This document shows, piece after piece, positions 55,228 to 63,755 of a stretch of DNA of 64,000 nt; position 1 is the stretch's first letter, and each line of letters starts with the position of its first letter. The notes below the pieces were generated by a model, which was given only the letters and a program-made list of their open reading frames with translations, was not told where the DNA came from and ran no database searches. This DNA is from Methanomicrobiales archaeon (GTDB taxonomy: Archaea; Halobacteriota; Methanomicrobia; Methanomicrobiales; Methanospirillaceae): the NCBI GenBank assembly GCA_025358115.1, contig JANYKQ010000087.1, forward strand, positions 17,149 through 81,148. The letters are read 5' to 3'. Both the position numbers and the translations under genes were made by a program.

Positions 55228-56454
55228 TCATATCGTTTTTAATCCGCCCCCACAACCCAAATCATGGAGTTCCGGATAAACCCTGCCATCATACCCGATA
55301 TACAGAGTACTGCTGCCAACCGTTATCATATGGAACGGGAAATACGGGGAACGGGATTCTTTACAGGGGCGCCAGACCATAGCGGGATAAACACTGAAAC
55401 CTCCTGTACGGAGCGTGATACGTCCGTGTTTTCTGCCGAGGTCAACCGGACGCTGTAACACTTTTTCAAGCGCCTTTTTCTGGTCGATGATGAGTGATTT
55501 AACCGGTTTGATGAGTACATATCCTCCCCGGAAATTGCCATGGAGGGCGTCGACGGACAGCACTGCGGTTATTTTATCATCCTTTACCATGGGGATAAGG
55601 TTGTAAAAGCTGTCAGGTAAGTCGAGTCTCTGGACCAGCATGGGTGAAGCCGGTTTCGCGTTGTGCAACGCATTTGCAAACGACTTATTCTCGAGAAGAT
55701 TATGGTAATCTACACCCCGGGACGCGAATTTTGTGGCTTCTTCAGCTTTGATCAGCCGGTCCCCCCTGGCCCAGAACGGTTTCCGGCGCCGGGACAATTT
55801 TCCCATCCGGGGCACATCGGGATCGCAGACACTGACAAAGACAACGGGCAGATCTCCCGGTGCATCGCACCCGGTAAAATACACATCCTTCCAGGCATTA
55901 TCATAAACGATATACTCGTTGGCAACTCCGCCGCCGTTTTCGCCGGTCACGCAGGCATCGTCTGAACTATGGGGCGGTGGGGGACCGGCGGTGGGATCAT
56001 CATAGCTCGCGCAGTTGGGCCACGGGTCGTTGATCCAGAACCCGTTGATGGTGTACTCAGCACCTTCAACAGGTTCAACATCGGTGCTGACGCCCCGCAC
56101 AACAATCCAGTGACCGCAACGATAAACCACGGTACCGGTAGGAACGCCGTATCTCCACAACGTATGGACAATCTTTGCCGAGCCGGCAGCTTCGGTAATC
56201 TCCTCATAGTGATCAAAGAAAAAGTTCTGCCTCCATTCCGGGGGAGCAAAGTCATTCAGTACAGCAGTCAGTCCGTAGGGATCGGTGGGAAACTGGGGAT
56301 ACACGTTATGAGTGCGGTTGTAGCTGTACAGAATATTCTGATCGAGCAGGCCGGCACCGATGAAATTAAGTATCATCTGGGCAACTGCGGCTCCGCAGTA
56401 ATAATCGGTATCCTGTGCGTGTAACTCACATTCCAGATTTTTAGTCCAAACCAT
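55228..56454 (-). CDS. C39-like cysteine protease-fold protein
   Basis: A 408-residue protein. Its N-terminal 200 residues have the C39/papain-like triad arrangement: Cys20 (TDYYCGAAVAQMIL), His115 (YRCGHWIVVRGVS) and Asn142-Asp143 (GFWINDPWPN). In the rest, ALSVDALHGNFRGGYVLIKP and a C-terminal beta region lack a known family. C39 enzymes process double-glycine leader peptides in bacteriocin export, but this one has no transporter or membrane part; it may instead be an immunity-like or effector protease. The start matches the natural domain start. It is alone among repeats. Confidence 0.65.
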   Translation of the reverse strand: MVWTKNLECELHAQDTDYYCGAAVAQMILNFIGAGLLDQNILYSYNRTHNVYPQFPTDPYGLTAVLNDFAPPEWRQNFFFDHYEEITEAAGSAKIVHTLWRYGVPTGTVVYRCGHWIVVRGVSTDVEPVEGAEYTINGFWINDPWPNCASYDDPTAGPPPPHSSDDACVTGENGGGVANEYIVYDNAWKDVYFTGCDAPGDLPVVFVSVCDPDVPRMGKLSRRRKPFWARGDRLIKAEEATKFASRGVDYHNLLENKSFANALHNAKPASPMLVQRLDLPDSFYNLIPMVKDDKITAVLSVDALHGNFRGGYVLIKPVKSLIIDQKKALEKVLQRPVDLGRKHGRITLRTGGFSVYPAMVWRPCKESRSPYFPFHMITVGSSTLYIGYDGRVYPELHDLGCGGGLKTI

Positions 56455-56892
56455 AGGTCAATTACCTCCTCGTGCCCCGGGCAAATCCCAATTGTCCTTT
56501 TGACAAAAGACACCAGGGAAATTTCTCATGAACAAAAGGAAAGATCCTTTCGACCTGACAGCAGCACCAGGATTTTTCACGGTTGCCCGGATGACTGGAA
56601 CCCTCTTTTTAGTTTTTACATTCTTTTATCTGAAAATAAATTTTTCTTTCTTATAATATTATTATCAAAATCCTGAAATTTTCCCTACGAGCGGTAAAAA
56701 AAACGGGACGAAATTGTATTTTTTTACCAGTATACTGACGTGAAAATTTGAGGGAAGACTTTCAAAGAAAGTTTTGATAACCCCGGGCGTTCCACTGCAG
56801 GGAGTCCGGGGGACCAGCACTCCACCCAACTTACTTCCCTGACGGAGACCTGCACCACGGGCAGGAGATACGGCCTCCAGAATGACACTAAT
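56455..56892. other. Intergenic stretch between C39-like gene and PIN remnant
   Basis: Strongly AT-rich from about 56600 to 56740, serving the C39-like gene's promoter region; no intact gene. The part nearest 56893 may hold a decayed extension of the PIN gene. Confidence 0.35.
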
Positions 56893-56988
56893 TCATGAGA
56901 AAACGACACTATTGTTTTTAGAGAATCGCATAATGGCTTTTTGTGTCGTATCGGTCTCAATGAGCAGCGGGATGATAAAAGAGGTATC
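56893..56988 (-). pseudogene. Truncated PIN-domain toxin remnant
   Basis: Just after the antitoxin stop, in the same frame, the sequence reads DTSFIIPLLIETDTTQKAIMRF... then a stop. DTSF(I/L)IPLL is the first strand of PIN-domain (VapC-type) toxins, with the first metal-binding Asp. The usual Met and two or three residues before it are missing, and the rest of the domain is gone, so it is not a functional toxin. Confidence 0.6.
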
Positions 56989-57180
56989 TTAAGAAGAGGT
57001 CCATGAATCGTCCCGGAGAGCACTGACATATTCTGATGAGGGTTTCTTCTTCAGCTGAATGGGTTCAAAGGGGAGTTTCCTCTCAATAGTCACCCGTATT
57101 CGTTCCCCTTCTTTGGGCAGAACCTTACCAACCGGTTTGAGAACATTATTCTCGCAGATGCATTCGATTGCCTTGCCCAC
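56989..57180 (-). CDS. AF2212-like antitoxin
   Basis: A 63-residue protein of the AF2212/DUF104 small antitoxin group: KAIECICENNVLKPVGKVLPKEGERIRVTIER is the typical beta-rich DNA-binding head, with a C-terminal tail that would hold the toxin. GTG start at 57180 with a GAGGTGG ribosome-binding site. The toxin partner on its 3' side is only a fragment, so this is an orphan antitoxin. Confidence 0.7.
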   Translation of the reverse strand: MGKAIECICENNVLKPVGKVLPKEGERIRVTIERKLPFEPIQLKKKPSSEYVSALRDDSWTSS

Positions 57181-57357
57181 CAGTCCACCTCATTGTGTAC
57201 GGGGATATATGCCGGGGATTATTATAGGGTTTGTGTACGGCCGGTGGCTGGCCGGGTTTTGTGGAACGGGATGCGGTCGAGTGACGGAGAGCGGAAAGCC
57301 GAGGATCTCCCATAAGGGAAATGATTATTGTGAGGCACACCAGATAGGAAGATAAGA

Positions 57358-57657
57358 ATGTTGACGATAACCCGTGATGAGATCCTTGACCTGCTCAGGT
57401 CCCTGCAGGATGATCTTACCGGACGGTATAAAGTCCGCAGGATTGGCGTCTTCGGCTCATATGCCCGGAAAGAGGCACGGGATGACAGCGATGTGGACAT
57501 CCTTGTCGATTTTAAGGAAGGAGCGGATCTCTTTGATCTCATTGAGCTTTCGCAATACCTTGAAGAAAAAATCGGGCGACACGTTGATCTTGCTACCCCA
57601 CGGGCGCTTCGTCCCGAGATCCGTGACGGGGTTTACCGGGATGTTGTGTACGCATGA
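57358..57657 (+). CDS. mntA: MntA-type nucleotidyltransferase antitoxin
   Basis: A 99-residue minimal nucleotidyltransferase with the motif GSYARKEARDDSDVDILVDF: Gly33-Ser34 and Asp45-x-Asp47. In characterised pairs it adds AMP groups to the partner HEPN toxin to silence it. Start with a TAGGAAG ribosome-binding site. It overlaps the next gene by four bases (ATGA), a typical toxin-antitoxin arrangement. Confidence 0.85.
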   Translation: MLTITRDEILDLLRSLQDDLTGRYKVRRIGVFGSYARKEARDDSDVDILVDFKEGADLFDLIELSQYLEEKIGRHVDLATPRALRPEIRDGVYRDVVYA

Positions 57658-57992
57658 GAGAGCATTCCCTCCTCCTGCTGGATATATTAGGGGCAGCAGA
57701 AGCGATCCGCGATTTTACTCAGGGGATGTCATGTGAAGCATTTGTTGATGATGACCGGACACTTTCCGCGGTGCTGTACAAATTTGCCGTGATGGGTGAG
57801 GCAACAAAACTTTTGCCGGAACAGATCCGTTTAGAGTACCCGGATATTCCCTGGCGAAGCATTGCCGGTCTGCGGGACAAAGTAATCCATGGGTATATTG
57901 GCGTGGATTATGAGCTCCTCTGGGAGACAATTACAAAGAAAATCCCCCTTGTCATCGATGGATTACATGCAATTCTGGATGATGCAGACTAA
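57654..57992 (+). CDS. hepT: HepT-type HEPN toxin
   Basis: A 112-residue all-helical HEPN protein (DUF86) with the ribonuclease signature Rx4HxY: Arg74, His79, Tyr81 (LRDKVIHGY). The Tyr is the AMP-acceptor site in known pairs. The signature is intact, so the toxin is likely active. It follows mntA with overlapping codons. This looks like a complete HepT-MntA system. Confidence 0.88.
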   Translation: MREHSLLLLDILGAAEAIRDFTQGMSCEAFVDDDRTLSAVLYKFAVMGEATKLLPEQIRLEYPDIPWRSIAGLRDKVIHGYIGVDYELLWETITKKIPLVIDGLHAILDDAD

Positions 57993-58138
57993 AAAGATAA
58001 TTGCATCCTTACATCCCCGATATTTTTTTAAATTCTTTTTTGTGGAACGTTTACCGGGAAATTTCCGGGGCTGGTACGACAAGGACAGTAAATGGAGGAC
58101 GGAGCCCGGATCAGGATATCGTTTTCGTGGAAGCCCAC

Positions 58139-58990
58139 TCTCCGTCGGAGAACACCCCCTTTTTTGAGTACCTCCCAAAACTGCCCATTTCAGCCTCCGT
58201 TTACCCCCTCCGGGAGGTTTTGCATACCGCATTTACGAAAAACCATCCCCCTTTTTTTAGGATACGTTTAAAATTCCCTCCGTTCGACATTTTTCGGCAC
58301 CAGGCGGGCTCCGAAATATACCTCTTTAGACCGCTTTGCGAGGCGGAAAAACAGGGTGCGGATGGTTTTGTCTGTGGAGGGGGGTGGATCCCGGCCGGGG
58401 ATGGTGCCATGGGCCTGCAAACGCATATCCGGATTTTACGTCGGAGAATCTTATATGGCCAGGCACCCAACGGCGGTATCGCCGAAGGACCAGTGACAGG
58501 AACAGGACGGGAAGAAAAATGCCCATCTCCGACGGTGGACCCTTGCACCGGCAGATGCCATTTTGCGAATTTATTGCAAAAAACAGTACACTTTTACACA
58601 TTTTTTTTAGAAACCAATTTTAATTGGGATTCAGGCAAAACGGAGCGTTTTTCGTGGAGCTATTGAAACCCTAATGTATGCTTTTGGAAGGCAAATCTCA
58701 AGGGGGGTGGGGGGGTAGGAGGGTCCAAGGGAAAAGAAGGCCTGTTTTGGGGCTCGGAACGAAGATGAGTTACGTCGGAGGCCAACGTGAATTTCACGTT
58801 TTCTTACGGACCCCGACTTCATGCGAGATATCCTGGAATTTTCGATCAAGCAGGGGGGTGATCTGAGCTAAAACGGGGCTCATTTTATGCTTTGTTTGAG
58901 AATATTAAGGGAACGGAGGCCGTGACGTGTCCGGATTGGAGACGTTGTTAAGTGCTTAGGAAAAGGGGATTTTGGGGGGTGAACCGTAGG
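58139..58990 (+). repeat. Long repeat copy B
   Basis: Same blocks and order as copy A. The stem CGTCGGAGA / TCTCCGACG is kept (at about 58440 and 58530), enclosing about 85 bases, with an inner GGCG-GTAT-CGCC hairpin. A 95-residue frame (58336-58623) is open here; the first 40 residues also match in copy A, but a length change of two bases breaks the frame there. Ends with a partial 3' module (58795-58985). Confidence 0.75.
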
Positions 58991-59019
58991 GGGAGAAGCG
59001 TAGATAAACTTTAATTTCA

Positions 59020-59490
59020 GGGTTCACTGAAATTTTTTTCACGCACCCTCTGCTGAAAAGATTTCAATCAAAGTGTGACTAAAAAATTTTCCGGTAAGGT
59101 CCGGTTGATCGGTCCGCGACTTTCAGGCAGGGGCCGAAGGGTCGATTGAAATTTTCCGGGCAAAGTCTGATTTTTTTCCGGCAAGGTTTGCCCGGAATTT
59201 TTCAATCAAGATCCTTTGGAAAATTTTCCGCAGGGTCCGGGGTAATTTTCCCTCACGCCCGCACGTTGCAAAAGGCACATACACCCGCACGTTTCAATCA
59301 GGGTTTGATTATTTTTTTTTCAGGCAGGGTCTGCTCAAAAGTTTTTCATCAAAGTGTGGCTGGAAATTTTTTTTTAGCAAGGTCCGCCTTGATCCGGAAA
59401 TAATTTTCAATCGGGATCCGGATTACGAAGAAAAAATTCCGGGCACGTTCTGTATGAAATTTTTGAGGGCAGGGTCCGACCGGGATTCTG
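59020..59490 (+). repeat. Degenerate tandem-motif tract
   Basis: About 470 bases with two alternating motifs: a T-run followed by CAATCAARGT (at about 59065, 59197, 59294, 59345, 59407) and TTTTCCGGCARGGTCCG or close variants (at about 59090, 59170, 59230, 59320, 59380, 59470). Spacing varies between 30 and 75 bases, so not a CRISPR. No gene seen in 58990-59717. Confidence 0.55.
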
Positions 59491-59717
59491 TTAAGGCCCA
59501 TGTATAATGGTATTTGGGTGTGCCTGTTTTAATGTCAAGAACCGGAATTGCCGCCAGCGTGACCGGATGGAGTGAGGTGGGAAGCACTGACAAAAGGGGG
59601 TTTTTCTGGGAGCGGGGGATCGTACCAGATAACGGTTGCCCGAACCGGCCTGTTCCGGATATCGCAGGCATGATTGGGAGGGGATAATGGCAGGAGTGAT
59701 CCTGCAAGGCTTACTTT

Positions 59718-60179
59718 TCAGCTCTTCTGCCGGGAGAGAGTGAGGATAATGGCTTTTGTGTCGCTACCTTCCTCGAGATAATTGAGCTCCATGGCATTGG
59801 GACCGGTCAGTTTTCCGATTGAAAAGCCACCCACACTATCAACTTCGTAAATTTCGCCGTTCATGGTTACCATTCCCGAGAAGTTCTCGTAATAGGTCTT
59901 TCCGTCCGTTCTCGGGTACTCTTTCCTGCCGGTAAATACCTGTCCTTTCTGCTTCGAGATGTTGAATATCGTCATCGGGAAGTCGGTGAAATCATCGAGT
60001 GTCGTGAACCCGGTCCCGGTTCCCTTCCACAGACCCGTCATATCGGGGATTGCAGTATTTGCAGATACGGACTGCGGGGCAGGAGATGCGGCCGGGGGAG
60101 TCGCTGCCGGCGCCGGGGACGTGCATCCGGAAACGATCACGGCAAGAATAACCAGAAGGATCGTGAGTACGGTCTTCAT
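59718..60179 (-). CDS. Small lipoprotein with beta-barrel-like domain
   Basis: A 153-residue lipoprotein with lipobox VSGC (Cys19), a Pro/Ala-rich linker and a domain of mainly strands (LWKGTGTGFTTLDDF, MTIFNISKQKGQVFTGRKEY, MVTMNGEIYEVDSVGGFSIGKLTGPNAMELNYLEEGS) that resembles lipocalin-like or DUF-type ligand-binding barrels. No family identified for sure. Confidence 0.6.
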   Translation of the reverse strand: MKTVLTILLVILAVIVSGCTSPAPAATPPAASPAPQSVSANTAIPDMTGLWKGTGTGFTTLDDFTDFPMTIFNISKQKGQVFTGRKEYPRTDGKTYYENFSGMVTMNGEIYEVDSVGGFSIGKLTGPNAMELNYLEEGSDTKAIILTLSRQKS

Positions 60180-60257
60180 ACACAGGACTGTGCGGTCAAG
60201 AACATGATATAGATAACGAAAAGTGTGCGGGCAGGTGTCAACCCACGGGGATTTCCC

Positions 60258-60430
60258 GCATCCTTCCGGACCCCCGGTTCATGCAAATACTCCAGGAATT
60301 TTCTATCTGATATCGGGGGTCTTCACCTTGATGTGGATCGGGTTGGGCTTTGTTTTTATTTTGGGGGGCGGAGGCCGGGACGTGGTTGGATGAAAAGGGT
60401 GGGAAGTATTATGGGGAGGGGTTTTAAGGG
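60258..60430 (+). repeat. Copy of dispersed 3' module
   Basis: CATCCTTCCGGACCCC, TACTCCAGGAATTTTCTATC, TGATATCGGGGGTCTTCACC, GGTTGGGCTTTGTTTTTATT and GGCGGAGGCCGGGACGTGG in order, the cleanest solo copy. The rest of the 60180-60518 gap holds no gene. Confidence 0.6.
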
Positions 60431-60518
60431 AGCAATCCGAATGTCATCATCCTCCACAAGAGCTTTGATATAATTCCATGAACATATACTAAAATAGGAA
60501 TATTCAGGAGGGAATCAC

Positions 60519-60668
60519 GTGGCAAAACCTATTGAGATCGGGCTGGTGCTCGAAGGCGAAGATGCAAAATCGTTTCAACATTACATAGAGCACCCGACAT
60601 TTACCCGTGAAGGCCTGAATCTTATGCGTGAAGCGAAACGGGACGCTGAGCTCGCCGGGCTTGACTAA
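60519..60668 (+). CDS. Small antitoxin-like protein upstream of a GNAT toxin-like gene
   Basis: A 49-residue protein starting at GTG 60519 after a strong AGGAGGGA site. The sequence (IEIGLVLEGEDAKSFQHYIEHPTFTREGLNLMREAKRDAELAG) has the short strand plus two helices seen in small antitoxins, and ends 17 bases before the GNAT gene. Start and role are inferred from the pair arrangement. Confidence 0.6.
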   Translation: MAKPIEIGLVLEGEDAKSFQHYIEHPTFTREGLNLMREAKRDAELAGLD

Positions 60669-60685
60669 AAAACAAAGCTCGCATA

Positions 60686-61219
60686 ATGATCACCCCAATC
60701 CCTTTTGACGAACTCCAGTTTGTTCTCCTGAGGGCTGAACATGATTTATCCGGGTTTCATTCGTCTGAACCTGAGCTTGATGAATTTTTGAGAGATGATG
60801 CCCTCATCAATCAGAACAATCTTATTTCTGTGACACGACTAGTTTTCTGGAAGGGAAACCTTGTCGGGTATTTTACTCTCGTTAATGACAGCATTGAAGT
60901 GAGGGCTGTCGAAGAATGTGATCGCGAGGAGAGTTATCATTTCCGTAAGTATCCGGCGCTGAAGATTGCACGACTGGCTACGCATAACAGCTGTGAGCGT
61001 TTTGGCGTGGGGCGGAGTATGCTGAGGAAGATCTTCTCCATTTCCATCACGCTCTCCCATTATGTCGGCTGCCGCATCATCACGGTCGATTCGAAACATA
61101 GTGCTGTTGATTTCTATAAAAAATTTGCATTCAAACAGGCAATCAGGATGCCGGGTGAGACAGTTCCGCTGTACCTTGACCTTAAGAATGCACTCCAGCG
61201 AATCTCCCGGGAATCGTAA
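60686..61219 (+). CDS. GNAT acetyltransferase, toxin-like (TacT/AtaT type)
   Basis: A 177-residue acetyltransferase. The N-terminal FHSSEPELDEFLRDDALINQNNL and the core KIARLATHNSCERFGVGRSMLRKIF with SAVDFYKKFAFKQ are typical of GNAT toxins that acetylate aminoacyl-tRNA. The acetyl-CoA loop is RFGVGRSM. It follows a 49-residue antitoxin-like gene, matching TacA-TacT-style modules, although that antitoxin is of a different class. Confidence 0.72.
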   Translation: MITPIPFDELQFVLLRAEHDLSGFHSSEPELDEFLRDDALINQNNLISVTRLVFWKGNLVGYFTLVNDSIEVRAVEECDREESYHFRKYPALKIARLATHNSCERFGVGRSMLRKIFSISITLSHYVGCRIITVDSKHSAVDFYKKFAFKQAIRMPGETVPLYLDLKNALQRISRES

Positions 61220-61509
61220 TATTTTTTATTCATCCCCACCTGGTTTTTCCCACGCAATTCCGGAAATACGATCCCGCTGGGGGTAAAAGGATTGTGCACG
61301 CACTGAGTGCAAAATTATACTGTGTCCAAGGATGGATCAAAAATAATGCGGCGGATCATTGCCGGATCCGCAACATGGATCTTTCCCCGTATCCGCTGGA
61401 CCGGGGAGAGGGGTGTCTGTTCATTGCGACCGGTCGGGGACCTGGTTTTATTGTGTGATGCCACGACAGGATTTCCGGTTTCTCCCGAAACTCTCGCGTT
61501 CATGCTCAT

Positions 61510-62430
61510 GACATGAGACTTAAGCATCCGGGAATTATTAATCCTGCGATAGCGGTAGAGATTCGAATTTCTCTTAAAATAATTTGGGAAGGGAAGGTTC
61601 CCCACGCCACCGTCGTAGAACATCTCTATTTTTGAATACCTTCCATCCCAGCCCATTTCAGCCTCCGTTTACCCCCACCGTCAGTGATTTTATACCGTAT
61701 TCGCGAAAAAACATACCCCTGTTTTTCAGATACGCTCAAAATGCACTCCTTTTTGAGAATTTCAGCATAAAACGGGTTCCAAAATATACCTCTTTAGACC
61801 GCTTTGGATTGAGGATCGCATGCCAGTGCGTATTTCCGGGCGTTCACTGAAGGGAACCCCACTTTTCCGGATCCCCCTCCGGACGGTAAGAGGACATTCC
61901 CCGTTGATGAACGTTCGAAGACCAGCGCACCCCCACGCCGGTACCGCCGAAGGACCAGTGCCAGGAATCAGACGGGAAGAAAAATGATACTCTCCGACGG
62001 TGGACCATTGCCCGGAACCCCCCTGATCCAGATAAAAGTGCGTAATTCAGCGAAACTGGATGTAAATTCATTTTTTACTGCCCGATAAGGCTCCCGATTT
62101 TAGAAAATAACGACGGAGAGCCAAATGTGCGCAATTAGGCGCAATTGGATAGGCGATCGATTGACGGATGGAAGGTAGTGGGTGGAAAATGAAAAGAAGG
62201 CCTGTTTTGGGGCTCGGAACGGCGATGAGTTACGTCGGCTTCCGACGTGGATTTCACGGTTTCTTACGGACCCCGACTTCATGCTGTTACTCCAGGTGTT
62301 TTCTATCTGATATCAGGAGTCTTCACTAAGACGGAAAACGATGGGGCTTTGTTTTGGTGAGAATTGGGGCGGAGGCCAGGACGTGACCGGGTGGAGGGGA
62401 TTGGGAGGTTAGAAAGAGGTTGAGGAGTGA
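61510..62430 (+). repeat. Long repeat copy C with inserted or replaced middle
   Basis: Shares the same block order as copies A and B. The left arm of the CGTCGGAGA stem is missing; instead the middle (61854-61920) holds dispersed repeat 2, followed directly by GCCGAAGGACCAGTGCCAGG and CTCTCCGACGGTGGACC. The hairpin CGTCGG-CTT-CCGACG and the full 3' module (62263-62430) remain. The gap 61220-62846 has no gene. Confidence 0.7.
61854..61920 (+). repeat. Dispersed repeat 2, copy 2
   Basis: GGAACCCCACTTTTCCGG, CGGTAAGAGGACATTCCCC and GATGAACG match 43650-43710 and 53364-53430; it sits inside long repeat copy C. Confidence 0.5.
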
Positions 62431-62846
62431 ATTTTTGGGTGGGAAACAAGAAAAAAAATTGGCGTGCTCACTTGAAAATATTTTCAAATAATAACGGCTC
62501 AAATTTTTCCAGAAAAATACGGTTAGAAATTTTTCGTGCGGGGTTCGGCAAGGATATTTCTGGCAAAATCCTTACAATCCAGCTGGAGCTTTAGGATCTA
62601 TCTCGAATTGGGTCGCGCAGCCATGGAACCAATGGACAGAGGGGCTTTTGGCCGGATCTGGCTTGTGGCGGGTCCTATTTGTGCATTAAAACATTTTTTG
62701 CGATATGATCAATAACGGAAAGGATTGATGGATGTATGGGGAGAGGAGTTTTGATAATTTTAAAATTTTCAGGACAGCAGAAAAAATTGGAAATCAATAA
62801 AGGAAAACTTATCACATCTTCAAATTAATTGAAATTCGAGAAATAA

Positions 62847-63755
62847 ATGCCAAAATTTTGTCCAGAATGCGGAAAAAGGATTTCCGATGAATTAAATTAT
62901 TGTCCCGAATGTGGTATCCATATCGATTCGATTATAAAAAGAGATCGTGTGGATAAAAAAACACCAACAAATCATTCCCTGATACCTAAAACAAATTCAA
63001 AATCAGAAGTGAAAGAGAAATCAATTTGGGATACAATATTAAAGGTACTTGCAATAATTGTTGTTTTGTGGTTTGGTTATGTCTTCTTGATCCAGGGATC
63101 TTCAAATTCAACAGGCTCAAGCACTTTTTCTCCTAGTCCCATAGAAAATGCAAAAAACCAGAATATCAATACTGTGAAAAAAATTGTTGAAGATTATCAT
63201 GCAACCCACACTTACAGCAAGCCAGATATGTTTGTCTGTGGTGATATGGCGAGCGATGTTTGGAATATGGTGATAACTAAGGGAATAAATGCAAAAATCC
63301 AAGTGGGGAACGTTGATAAAGACGTTTCAAAAATTCAAGATGCTACTCATGCCTGGGTATTAGCGGAAGTTTCCCCGAATGAGTGGATTGCATTAGAATG
63401 CACAGCAGGATATCTTGTATGCCCTTTTCCAGATACCTGTCCGGTCAACAATCCCCGGTATTATTCAGGTTGGAGTTTTGCCAGCCCAAAGGAGTTCAAA
63501 GATTATTTAGAGAAATCTAAACATCCATGTCCTGATGGTTCTGTACTTGGTGACGATGACAAATGCCATCTTGCGTGTGGACTAAATTCCTATTGCACGG
63601 GTGATAGTGTTTGTCTCAATGGTGAATGTCGTCGTTGCAATGATGGATATGTATTCGGACAGGACTATAAATGCCACCAAGAATGTCCCGTTGGATCAGG
63701 TAAGTATTGTTTGAATGGTGTTTGTCATACTGACGGGAAATGTTACGCATGGTAA
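62847..63755 (+). CDS. Zinc-ribbon membrane protein with transglutaminase-like and Cys-rich parts
   Basis: A 302-residue protein. An N-terminal zinc ribbon (Cys5, Cys8, Cys19, Cys22), a membrane helix (ILKVLAIIVVLWFGYVFLI, about 64-82), then a possible transglutaminase-like triad: Cys131 (MFVCGDMASDVWN), His168 (ATHAWVLAEV) and Glu184 (WIALECTAG). The C-terminal 75 residues are cysteine-rich, EGF-like repeats (CHLACGLNSYCTGDSVCLNGECRRCNDGY). Base composition is much more AT-rich than neighbours, which suggests transfer from elsewhere. The exact role is unknown. Confidence 0.65.
   Translation: MPKFCPECGKRISDELNYCPECGIHIDSIIKRDRVDKKTPTNHSLIPKTNSKSEVKEKSIWDTILKVLAIIVVLWFGYVFLIQGSSNSTGSSTFSPSPIENAKNQNINTVKKIVEDYHATHTYSKPDMFVCGDMASDVWNMVITKGINAKIQVGNVDKDVSKIQDATHAWVLAEVSPNEWIALECTAGYLVCPFPDTCPVNNPRYYSGWSFASPKEFKDYLEKSKHPCPDGSVLGDDDKCHLACGLNSYCTGDSVCLNGECRRCNDGYVFGQDYKCHQECPVGSGKYCLNGVCHTDGKCYAW

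Noticed and set aside
59020..59490. Possible CRISPR array
   Set aside because: Motifs are degenerate, spacing is irregular (30-75 bases) and no cas genes are near.
61307..61516. Short frame after the GNAT gene
   Set aside because: No ribosome-binding site, no recognisable protein, and it reads into long repeat copy C.
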